Below, piece after piece: positions 1 to 5,539 of a DNA stretch of 5,539 nucleotides. The position numbers and the translations under genes are program-made. Position 1 is the stretch's first letter, and each line of letters opens with the position of its first letter. The notes beneath the pieces are model-generated. The model was not told where the DNA came from, did not search any database, and saw only the letters and a list, made by a program, of their open reading frames with translations. The DNA is from Spirochaetota bacterium (GTDB taxonomy: Bacteria; Spirochaetota; JAHITG01), in the NCBI GenBank assembly GCA_018817865.1, contig JAHITG010000017.1, positions 1 through 5,539 of the forward strand. Direction: 5' to 3'.

Positions 1-1660
1 ACATCTGAAGAAAGGGGACAACATAGTTGTTATTGGAGGACGTACCGGAAAGGACGGGATCCACGGCGCTACCTTCTCATCCGTGGAACTGGATGACAGA
101 TCAGAAGAGACCTCTTCCAGTGCAGTCCAGATCGGGGATCCCATCACGGAAAAGAAACTGATGGATGTCCTGATAAGAGCCAGGGATATGGACCTCTTCA
201 ACTCTATCACGGATTGCGGTGCCGGAGGTTTCTCATCAGCTGTGGGAGAGATGGCAGAAGGAGCCGGAGCTGAAGTCTACCTGGAAAAAGCTATCTTAAA
301 ACATAAAAATTTAAAGGCATGGGAGATATTCCTGTCAGAATCACAGGAAAGAATGGTCCTCTCCGTACCCGAAAACAAGCTCAAACAACTCTTGAAAATG
401 TTTGAAGAAGAAGATGTAGAGACCGCGGTCATTGGCCGTTTTACGGATACCAATAGATTAAAAGTCTATTATGAAAAAACATTATGCGGTGATCTGGACC
501 TGGAATTCCTTCATGACGGTGTGCCGGGGAAAAGATTCAAGATCACCTATACAAAACCCAAAATAAAGAAGACTAAAGCATTCAAACCGGCAAAGGACCA
601 TACAAAAGACCTCTTAAGACTGCTCTGTACTCATGAAATATCCAGTAAAGAAAAAGTTATCAGGGAATATGACTTTGAAGTAAAAGGCGCCACTTTTTTA
701 AAACCCCTTCAGGGCCTGCGACAGGGGCCGGGTGACGGAAGCGTGATCATACCTGATTTTCAGGACATGGACAAAGGGATCGCTGTTGCTCACGGCATCA
801 ATGTACGGTACGGAGATATTGACCCTTATCAGATGGCTCTATCCTCAATAGATGAAGCGATCAGAAATTATATTGCCATCGGCGGAAGTCTGCAGGGTGC
901 AGCACTTCTGGATAACTTCTGCTGGGGAAACCCGGAGCAGAATGACAGGCTGGGGGCACTTGTAAAATCAGCACAGGCCTGTCATGATGCCGCTTTGAAT
1001 TATAACCTGCCTTTTATATCCGGAAAAGACAGCTTCTACAATGAATTTATTTATAAAAAGAATAAGACGATCTCCATCCCCTATACACTGCTGATATCTA
1101 TTTTCGGTCCCGTAAAGACAAAGAATATAGTATCAATGGATTTAAAAAAGGAAGAGAATGCAGTCTTTATAATCGGCGAGACGAAAAACGAGATGGGCGG
1201 CAGTTGTTTTCATCAGATCCATAAATGCTCGGATGATAATCTCCCCATGGTAAATCTTAAAGAAGCGCATGCTGTTTTCAATAGAATGGAAGAAGCCATT
1301 GACAAGGGCCTTATTATTTCGGCACATGATATTTCTGACGGAGGACTCGTCACAGGCCTGGCTGAGATGGCCCTGGCAGGGAACAAGGGGTTCATAGGAA
1401 CCTTATCAAACATTCCGACTTCCAGAGATATTAAACATTCCCATGAAATACTTTTTTCAGAGACCAATTCAAGATTCCTTGTAGAGGTACAGAAGGACAG
1501 GATCAAACAGTTTCATGATTTTTTTAAAGGGATCAAACACGGCCTCATCGGACGGATATCTTATTCCAATGAATTTCAAATATTTCATGATGAAACTACA
1601 GTTATCAATACGAAAGTAGAGACACTGGAAAAATACTGGAAAAGAATATTAAAAAAATGA
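1..1660 (+). CDS. purL: Phosphoribosylformylglycinamidine synthase, synthetase subunit PurL (5' partial)
   Basis: PurL uses ATP and ammonia to convert FGAR to FGAM, step 4 of purine synthesis, in the cytoplasm. The frame is open from base 2, so the true start lies upstream and 552 C-terminal residues are visible. The fragment opens with GGRTGKDGIHGATF (visible residues 12-25), a hallmark of the first AIRS-like catalytic half of FGAM synthase. It continues with SSSAVQIGDP (38-47) and ITDCGAGGFSSAVGEMAE (from about 69). The second, pseudo-symmetric half carries GDGSVIIPDF, SGKDSFYNEF (340-349) and HDISDGGL (442-449). There is no C-terminal glutaminase domain: the protein ends in YWKRILKK and glutaminase is a separate gene, purQ. 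The sequence style resembles longer PurL proteins (about 900-1000 residues) that pair with stand-alone PurQ and may carry a fused PurS-like N-terminus. That is inference, since the N-terminus is absent. No frameshift is seen. The stop overlaps the purQ start. Confidence 0.96.
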   Translation, partial: HLKKGDNIVVIGGRTGKDGIHGATFSSVELDDRSEETSSSAVQIGDPITEKKLMDVLIRARDMDLFNSITDCGAGGFSSAVGEMAEGAGAEVYLEKAILKHKNLKAWEIFLSESQERMVLSVPENKLKQLLKMFEEEDVETAVIGRFTDTNRLKVYYEKTLCGDLDLEFLHDGVPGKRFKITYTKPKIKKTKAFKPAKDHTKDLLRLLCTHEISSKEKVIREYDFEVKGATFLKPLQGLRQGPGDGSVIIPDFQDMDKGIAVAHGINVRYGDIDPYQMALSSIDEAIRNYIAIGGSLQGAALLDNFCWGNPEQNDRLGALVKSAQACHDAALNYNLPFISGKDSFYNEFIYKKNKTISIPYTLLISIFGPVKTKNIVSMDLKKEENAVFIIGETKNEMGGSCFHQIHKCSDDNLPMVNLKEAHAVFNRMEEAIDKGLIISAHDISDGGLVTGLAEMALAGNKGFIGTLSNIPTSRDIKHSHEILFSETNSRFLVEVQKDRIKQFHDFFKGIKHGLIGRISYSNEFQIFHDETTVINTKVETLEKYWKRILKK

Positions 1661-2445
1661 AAAAGATAACATCATTAGTTCTACGGACGGCAGGGATCAA
1701 CTGCGATGCTGAAACAGTACGAGCTTTAAAGCTGGCAGGATCTGATCAGGTGGACCTGCATCATATAAACAGGCTGAAGGAAGAGAAGAGCCTCTTTAAA
1801 AAATATGATTTTATAGTGATCCCCGGAGGGTTCACTTACGGGGATACGGTCAGTGCCGGAAAGATACTGGCCAATGAGACGAAATTCATATTTAAAGAAG
1901 AGATGAAGGATTTTTTGAATAGAGGAAAACTGCTTTTAGGAATATGCAATGGCTTCCAGGTACTGGTAAAATCAGGCATTTTATCCGACAGGAAAGACTC
2001 ACCTCAAAGCTACTCTTTGATCCGGAATGATTCAAAGAGGTTTGAATGCCGCTGGATATATCTGAAAAGCACAGGATCAAATTTCTGGACCAAAGGCCTT
2101 CCCGAAGTAATTGCCCTGCCTATTGCACACGGAGAAGGTAAATTCGTTACTGACAATAAAGCAACATTAAATAAACTAAAAGATAAAAGCATCGCATTCC
2201 GTTATTGTGATGCAAACGGCAATACAGACAATATCTCCTTTCCTGACAATCCGAATGGTTCTTCTTTGGGGATCGCAGGAATAATAGATCCAACTGAGCA
2301 GATACTGGGAATGATGCCCCATCCGGAAAGGTTCGTATATGAACATCAGCATCCATGGTATCACACTTTAAGAGCTAATGAAAAAAAGATCGTTCCTTTT
2401 GGATTGCAGATCTTTAAAAATGCCGTGGAAAAATTAAAAAAATAA
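1657..2445 (+). CDS. purQ: Phosphoribosylformylglycinamidine synthase, glutaminase subunit PurQ
   Basis: PurQ is the class I glutamine amidotransferase that hydrolyses glutamine and passes ammonia to PurL for FGAM formation. The 262 residues show the family landmarks. A beta-strand start leads to the TAGINCDAE motif, followed by PGGFTYGD (56-63) and the nucleophile elbow GICNGFQ with catalytic Cys97. Further on are AHGEGKF (157-163) and PHPER, where His222 and Glu224 complete the triad. It is longer than the roughly 227-residue Bacillus-type PurQ that works with small PurL and PurS, and resembles the longer form paired with larger PurL proteins. The ATG is chosen because it overlaps the purL TGA as ATGA and the N-terminus aligns with the family. 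Only a weak purine run (GGAAAAG, about 12 bases upstream) precedes it, so translation probably depends on coupling from purL. It lies in one operon with its partner and appears intact. Confidence 0.97.
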   Translation: MKKITSLVLRTAGINCDAETVRALKLAGSDQVDLHHINRLKEEKSLFKKYDFIVIPGGFTYGDTVSAGKILANETKFIFKEEMKDFLNRGKLLLGICNGFQVLVKSGILSDRKDSPQSYSLIRNDSKRFECRWIYLKSTGSNFWTKGLPEVIALPIAHGEGKFVTDNKATLNKLKDKSIAFRYCDANGNTDNISFPDNPNGSSLGIAGIIDPTEQILGMMPHPERFVYEHQHPWYHTLRANEKKIVPFGLQIFKNAVEKLKK

Positions 2446-2497
2446 TGGAAACATATAAATATTTTCATTAATATACAAGCGTACTATTTAAAACTTT

Positions 2498-2503
2498 TAA
2501 GGA
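2498..2503 (+). promoter_or_regulatory. Ribosome binding site of purF
   Basis: TAAGGA, complementary to the anti-Shine-Dalgarno end of 16S rRNA, ends five bases before the ATG at 2509 and supports that start. It sits at the 3' end of the 63-base AT-rich gap after purQ (2446-2508). In that gap I see no convincing promoter, hairpin or terminator, so purF is probably read from the purL-purQ transcript but initiates independently. Confidence 0.7.
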
Positions 2504-2508
2504 TCCAT

Positions 2509-3747
2509 ATGAAAAAATTAAATGAAGAATGCGGAATATTCGGTATATACAATAATAAAGATAGCGTAAACCTGACATTCCTGGGGCTTTATTCCCTCCA
2601 GCATCGGGGACAGGAGAGTGTCGGATTAGTATACAATAATAAAAAGAACAAGTTAAGACAGCTTAAAGGGCTGGGCCTGGTCAGCCAGTATATCAAAACG
2701 ATCGATATGAACAGATATAAAGGTGATTTTTCCATCGGTCATGTACGATACTCCACTACAGGAAGCACCTCTTCCGTAAATATTCAGCCCCTGCTGATCG
2801 ATTCTCACAAGGGAATGCTGGGAATAGCCCATAACGGAAATCTGATCAATGCCGGGCAGATAAGGGACAAATTGAGAAAGATCGGTGCTATATTCCAGAC
2901 AACAGTGGACAGTGAGGTCATACTCCACCTCATTGCCCGGTCCAAAAAAAAGACCATTGCCGATGCAGTAATAGAATCCTTAAAGATCGCTCAAGGCGGG
3001 TTCTCCCTCCTTTTTATCACAAAAGAAGGGATCATAGCAGCCAGAGACCCGAGGGGATTCAGGCCTCTATGGCTGGGAAAACTTAAAAATTCCTTTATCG
3101 TCTCCTCTGAGGACAGTGCCCTGCGGATCATTAATGCAAAACCAATTCGGGAGATAAAACCCGGGGAGCTGGTAGTCATTAACAAGAACGGATTACGATC
3201 GATCCATTATGATAGAAGTAAAGAGATCAGCCAATGTGTTTTTGAATTGATCTATTTTGCCAGGCCGGACAGCACGATCTTCGGATTTTCCGTCAATGAA
3301 TTCAGGGAAGAATGCGGAAGAGAGCTTGCAAAAGAGTCAGGCGTAAAAGCAGACATCGTCATTGCCGTGCCGGATTCAGGAAATTATGCTGCATTGGGGT
3401 ACAGCAAAGGATCAGGGATCCCCTTTGAAATGGGACTGGTAAGGAATCACTATATCGGGCGGACCTTTATACAGAACACACAGCTTATCAGAGAGAATGA
3501 CGTAAAGATCAAGCTGATGCCGGTCTCTAATATATTAAAAGGTAAAAAAGTGGTCATCATCGATGATTCCATCGTCAGGGGTACGACATCTAAAAAAATA
3601 GTAAAGATCCTGAAACAGGGCGGTGCGAAGGAGATCCATTTCCGGATCGCCTCTCCCCCTTATGCCCATTCCTGCTATTACGGTATTGACACACCGGATG
3701 AGACGACCTTTATCAAGCATAATAATACTATTGCAGGTATTAGATAA
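2509..3747 (+). CDS. purF: Amidophosphoribosyltransferase PurF, truncated by an in-frame TAA
   Basis: PurF catalyses the committed step: PRPP plus glutamine gives 5-phosphoribosylamine. The N-terminal Ntn-hydrolase glutaminase domain starts MKKLNEECGIFG. Cys8 would become the catalytic N-terminal Cys after removal of a seven-residue propeptide, as in Bacillus PurF. LQHRGQES (30-37), GHVRYSTTG (77-85), HNGN (108-111) and ARDPRGFRPL follow. The phosphoribosyltransferase domain has AVPDSGNYAALGY, IGRTFI and the PRPP loop IIDDSIVRGTT (350-360). Cys243 and Cys389 match in context, and exactly in spacing (146), two ligands of the Bacillus [4Fe-4S] cluster (Cys236, Cys382). The frame stops at codon 413, giving 412 residues against the usual 460-500. 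The missing C-terminus follows in the same frame (3748-3900) and holds the other two cluster ligands. Either this copy is a fresh nonsense allele, the TAA is a base-call error, or the stop is read through. The TAAT context favours efficient termination. A truncated enzyme would probably lack the cluster and be unstable, which is inference. Confidence 0.93.
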   Translation: MKKLNEECGIFGIYNNKDSVNLTFLGLYSLQHRGQESVGLVYNNKKNKLRQLKGLGLVSQYIKTIDMNRYKGDFSIGHVRYSTTGSTSSVNIQPLLIDSHKGMLGIAHNGNLINAGQIRDKLRKIGAIFQTTVDSEVILHLIARSKKKTIADAVIESLKIAQGGFSLLFITKEGIIAARDPRGFRPLWLGKLKNSFIVSSEDSALRIINAKPIREIKPGELVVINKNGLRSIHYDRSKEISQCVFELIYFARPDSTIFGFSVNEFREECGRELAKESGVKADIVIAVPDSGNYAALGYSKGSGIPFEMGLVRNHYIGRTFIQNTQLIRENDVKIKLMPVSNILKGKKVVIIDDSIVRGTTSKKIVKILKQGGAKEIHFRIASPPYAHSCYYGIDTPDETTFIKHNNTIAGIR

Positions 3748-3900
3748 TTTCTCGGGGTTGATTCCCTATCTTATCTATCCATAGAAGGACTGCAGAAAAT
3801 ACTGGGGAAAGAGAAGAATAAATTCTGTTTTGCCTGTTTTAATAATAAATACCCCATAAAGCCAAAAATAAAGATCCAAAAAAATATATTTGAAAAATAA
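3748..3900 (+). pseudogene. purF: Stranded C-terminal segment of purF, beyond the premature stop
   Basis: Read in the same frame as purF, these 50 codons plus stop give a recognisable PurF C-terminus. FLGVDSLSYLSIEGL corresponds to the family's IG-ADSLGYLS-EGL stretch, and KFCFACFNNKYP corresponds to the CxxC-F-x-G/N-x-YP segment. Cys440 and Cys443 (numbering through the TAA as codon 413) match the Bacillus cluster ligands Cys442 and Cys445. With this tail PurF would be 463 codons long, normal for the family. No other stop or frameshift is present and the frame ends in TAA 17 bases before purM, as expected for operon spacing. The absence of further decay suggests the TAA is recent, artefactual or tolerated. 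The codon replaced usually encodes a charged or polar residue, so GAA or AAA to TAA would need a single change. Confidence 0.88.
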
Positions 3901-3906
3901 AAGAAT

Positions 3907-3910
3907 GAGG
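3907..3910 (+). promoter_or_regulatory. Ribosome binding site of purM
   Basis: GAGG lies seven bases before the ATG at 3918, a standard spacing that fixes the purM start. It lies just downstream of the second TAA at 3898-3900. If ribosomes stop at the premature TAA in purF, about 170 bases of message ahead of purM would go untranslated. Confidence 0.7.
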
Positions 3911-3917
3911 ATATTAA

Positions 3918-4910
3918 ATGGGATTAGATTATAAAAAATCCGGTGTGGACATAGACCTGGCATCAGGAGCCTTGAAAGACCTGAAGAAAAGTATTGAAAG
4001 CACATTTAATAAAAATGTGGTCCAGGGGATCGGCCATTTCGGCGGATTTTATCAGATCGATGATGCCAGAATACTGGTTGCCTCAACCGACGGTGTCGGT
4101 ACAAAGATCAAAACAGCGAAGATGGCGGGTAAGCTGAATATCATCGGAGAAGATATCGTTAATCACTGCGTAGATGATATTGCGGTCCATAATGCCACAC
4201 CCCTCTTCTTCCTGGATTATATTGCTTCCGGAAAACTGCAAAAAGAGGAACTCTCCCAGATCATAACCGGAGTGGTGAAAGCCTGCAAGGAGAACAGCTG
4301 TGCTCTGATCGGCGGGGAGACAGCTGAAATGCCCGGGGTATACAAAGAAGGGATGCTGGACCTTGCCGGGACCATCGTAGGGATCCTTAATAAGGACGAG
4401 GTCATTAACGGAAGGGCTATAAAAAAAGGGGATGTCCTGATCGGCATCGGATCCAACGGCCTGCACACCAACGGGTTCTCCCTTGTGAATAAACTCTTTT
4501 TTGAAACCAATGATTTCAAGATCAGCCAGTTTATCAATGAACTGGGAGATACGCTGGATAATCTCCTTCTGACTCCGCACCTCTCCTACCTCCCGTTAAT
4601 TAAAAATCTCGTGAAGGAGATCCCGATCAATGGTATTTCGCACATCACCGGCGGAGGGATCCATGATAACACCGTCAGGATCATTCCAAAAGGCTTAAAG
4701 CTTCAGATCAATTATGATGATATCGACATTCTGCCGATCTTTAACTTCATACAGAAAACCGGAGATATTAAAACTGAAGAGATGTTCCGGGTCTTTAATA
4801 TGGGAGTAGGCTTGATCATAATAACAGAGGAGTCTCACCTGGAAGCTGTCAGGAAGGCTGCTCAGGAACTGCTCAATAAAAAAGCAAAGATCATCGGAAA
4901 GGTTGTCTGA
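3918..4910 (+). CDS. purM: Phosphoribosylformylglycinamidine cyclo-ligase (AIR synthetase) PurM
   Basis: PurM closes the imidazole ring, converting FGAM and ATP to AIR, ADP and phosphate (step 5), as a cytoplasmic homodimer. The 330 residues are close to the usual 340-350, and the start is normal for the family (MGLDYKKSGVDID). Motifs in order are STDGVGTK (56-63) in the ATP-binding region, GEDIVNHCVDDI (77-88), PLFFLDYIASGKL, IGGETAEMPG (131-140), DLAGTIVG, then GSNGLHTNGFSLV. In the C-terminal half come ITGGGIHDN and FNMGVGL. All are intact and no disruption is seen. It uses the product of PurL-PurQ, so its place after these genes is functional as well as conserved. There is no terminator hairpin after it: its TGA abuts the stop codon of the convergent methyltransferase gene. 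If the purF stop is real, purM could suffer polarity from the untranslated stretch upstream. That is inference. Confidence 0.97.
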   Translation: MGLDYKKSGVDIDLASGALKDLKKSIESTFNKNVVQGIGHFGGFYQIDDARILVASTDGVGTKIKTAKMAGKLNIIGEDIVNHCVDDIAVHNATPLFFLDYIASGKLQKEELSQIITGVVKACKENSCALIGGETAEMPGVYKEGMLDLAGTIVGILNKDEVINGRAIKKGDVLIGIGSNGLHTNGFSLVNKLFFETNDFKISQFINELGDTLDNLLLTPHLSYLPLIKNLVKEIPINGISHITGGGIHDNTVRIIPKGLKLQINYDDIDILPIFNFIQKTGDIKTEEMFRVFNMGVGLIIITEESHLEAVRKAAQELLNKKAKIIGKVV

Positions 4911-5539
4911 TCACTGCTTGACCCCGGCATAGATCCCGAAATTGAATTTCTTCCACAAGACATCTGAATTGATAAACCCGGCATCAGCTAAAAGGTCCAG
5001 GTGCTCTTTCATTGCAAGGGGTGAATCTTCCTGCCTGTAATTGGAAAAGATCCTGGCTATCTCCTTCTCTGAAAAATTCTTCTTTAAGAACTCCCTCCAT
5101 CCTCCTTCATTCAGTTCGGAGAAGGGCTTATGGCTTCCTTCAATAACATCACAGCAGATAAAGAGTCCGGGTTGTTTAAGAGATTTATAGATCTTCTTAT
5201 ATAATTGTCCGTATACATCTGCACCCCTGCCGTGGTGCAGGGCAAAACTTGAGATCACACAGTTGTATTCTTCTTCGGGATAATCGATCCGGAAAAGGTC
5301 GCCTTCCCGAATTGTGTAAGTTCCTTTGTGCTTTGACAGTACATGGGAAACTTCCTCCAGCATATTGGATGAAAAATCCACCAGGGTTACTTTAGCTTCG
5401 GGATAGGTTTCGAGAATCGTTCGTGAAAGGTTGCCGGTGCCGGCTCCCAGGTCAAGGACCCGGGCATCCGGACCCATGTACGGCTTCATTGCCCTGGTCA
5501 AAAGTGAAAAGGAAAACTCCTTTTCAGGGAACCATAGAG
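4911..5539 (-). CDS. Class I SAM-dependent methyltransferase, substrate unknown (5' partial)
   Basis: A soluble Rossmann-fold methyltransferase that should transfer a methyl group from S-adenosylmethionine. The substrate cannot be inferred. Motif I is VLDLGAGTG (complement of 5433-5459), followed about 18 residues later by the acidic loop VDFSSNML, whose Asp should bind the ribose of SAM. EGDL (motif III-like) and CVISSFALHH (motif IV region) come next. KIYKSLKQPGLFICCDV is the usual beta-strand after the 'L-PGG' turn, here with QPG. The C-terminal part (SPLAMKEHLDLLADAGF, then WKKFNFGIYAGVK) resembles the UbiE/CmoA-like 'Methyltransf' group, in which a lid helix precedes a final strand. The reading frame stays open to the window edge (LWFPEKEFSFSL precedes the TTG at 5501), so the start lies outside and 208 residues are visible. 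It is not part of the pur operon. Codon habits match the pur genes, so there is no sign of recent transfer. Confidence 0.9.
   Translation of the reverse strand, partial: LWFPEKEFSFSLLTRAMKPYMGPDARVLDLGAGTGNLSRTILETYPEAKVTLVDFSSNMLEEVSHVLSKHKGTYTIREGDLFRIDYPEEEYNCVISSFALHHGRGADVYGQLYKKIYKSLKQPGLFICCDVIEGSHKPFSELNEGGWREFLKKNFSEKEIARIFSNYRQEDSPLAMKEHLDLLADAGFINSDVLWKKFNFGIYAGVKQ

Noticed and set aside
83..85. GTG at 83 as the start of the first gene
   Set aside because: The frame is open upstream to base 2 and encodes the conserved GGRTGKDGIHGATF motif of PurL, so the GTG is an internal valine codon.
2462..2490. Possible promoter in the purQ-purF gap (TTTTCA, 17 bases, TATTTA)
   Set aside because: Both boxes match the consensus poorly, and such matches are expected in AT-rich sequence.
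2443..2508. purQ and purF in the same frame, joined by 21 stop-free codons after the purQ TAA, as a readthrough PurQ-PurF fusion
   Set aside because: PurQ ends naturally at this TAA, purF has its own Shine-Dalgarno and a catalytic Cys that must be near a processed N-terminus, and a stop-free in-frame gap of 63 bases is quite likely by chance.
3556..3567. Perfect 12-base palindrome ATCATCGATGAT as an operator
   Set aside because: It falls inside the codons of the conserved PRPP-loop motif IIDDS of PurF, and is explained by that protein sequence together with local codon choice.
3775..4005. Open - strand frame across the purF-purM junction (76 codons) as a small hydrophobic protein
   Set aside because: It lies antisense to the purF tail and the purM start, both supported by conserved protein motifs. 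Its hydrophobic look comes from the complement of AT-rich lysine and asparagine codons.
4083..4580. Long - strand open frame (165 codons) antisense to purM
   Set aside because: It shows no recognisable motif, and purM on the opposite strand is intact and conserved. Antisense openness is a by-product of its codon use.
5499..5501. TTG at 5501 as the start of the methyltransferase
   Set aside because: The frame continues open to the window edge and the SAM-binding motif I would sit only 14 residues from this start, which is too short for the usual N-terminal helices. No Shine-Dalgarno sequence precedes it.

Overview
The window is a stretch of a de novo purine biosynthesis operon from a bacterial chromosome. 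Four purine genes lie on the + strand in the order purL (5' end missing), purQ, purF, purM. A class I SAM-dependent methyltransferase on the - strand (5' end missing) converges on purM. G+C is moderate (about 43% by eye), codon style looks uniform across all five genes, and I see no mobile elements, RNA genes or CRISPR. The host cannot be fixed from this sequence. A separate PurQ of about 260 residues, a PurL whose visible part resembles the longer PurL forms that work with a stand-alone PurQ, and an iron-sulfur type PurF suggest an anaerobe-leaning or uncultivated bacterial lineage. Omnitrophota or a Planctomycetota-like group are low-confidence guesses.

Layout: 1-1660 is the C-terminal 552 residues of PurL. 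Its stop overlaps the purQ start by four bases (ATGA), so the two FGAM synthase subunits are probably translationally coupled. A 63-base AT-rich gap precedes purF, which opens at 2509. The purF frame is stopped by TAA at 3745-3747, but the same frame continues cleanly to a second TAA at 3898-3900 and encodes the normal PurF C-terminus, including the CxxC pair that ligates the [4Fe-4S] cluster in Bacillus-type PurF. This is a single in-frame premature stop, not a frameshift. purM begins 17 bases after the ancestral purF end with a clear GAGG ribosome binding site. purM and the methyltransferase end with abutting stop codons that together form the palindrome TGATCA.

Pathway: PurF makes 5-phosphoribosylamine from PRPP and glutamine (step 1). 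PurL with PurQ converts FGAR to FGAM, PurQ supplying ammonia from glutamine (step 4). PurM closes FGAM to AIR (step 5). The other pathway genes (purD, purN or purT, purE, purK, purC, purB, purH) and any purS are not in the window.

The two observations most worth following are the premature stop in purF and a strong codon-context rule. In about 64 isoleucine codons that follow a codon ending in G, ATT is never used and ATC dominates, which raises GATC to roughly three times the expected number.
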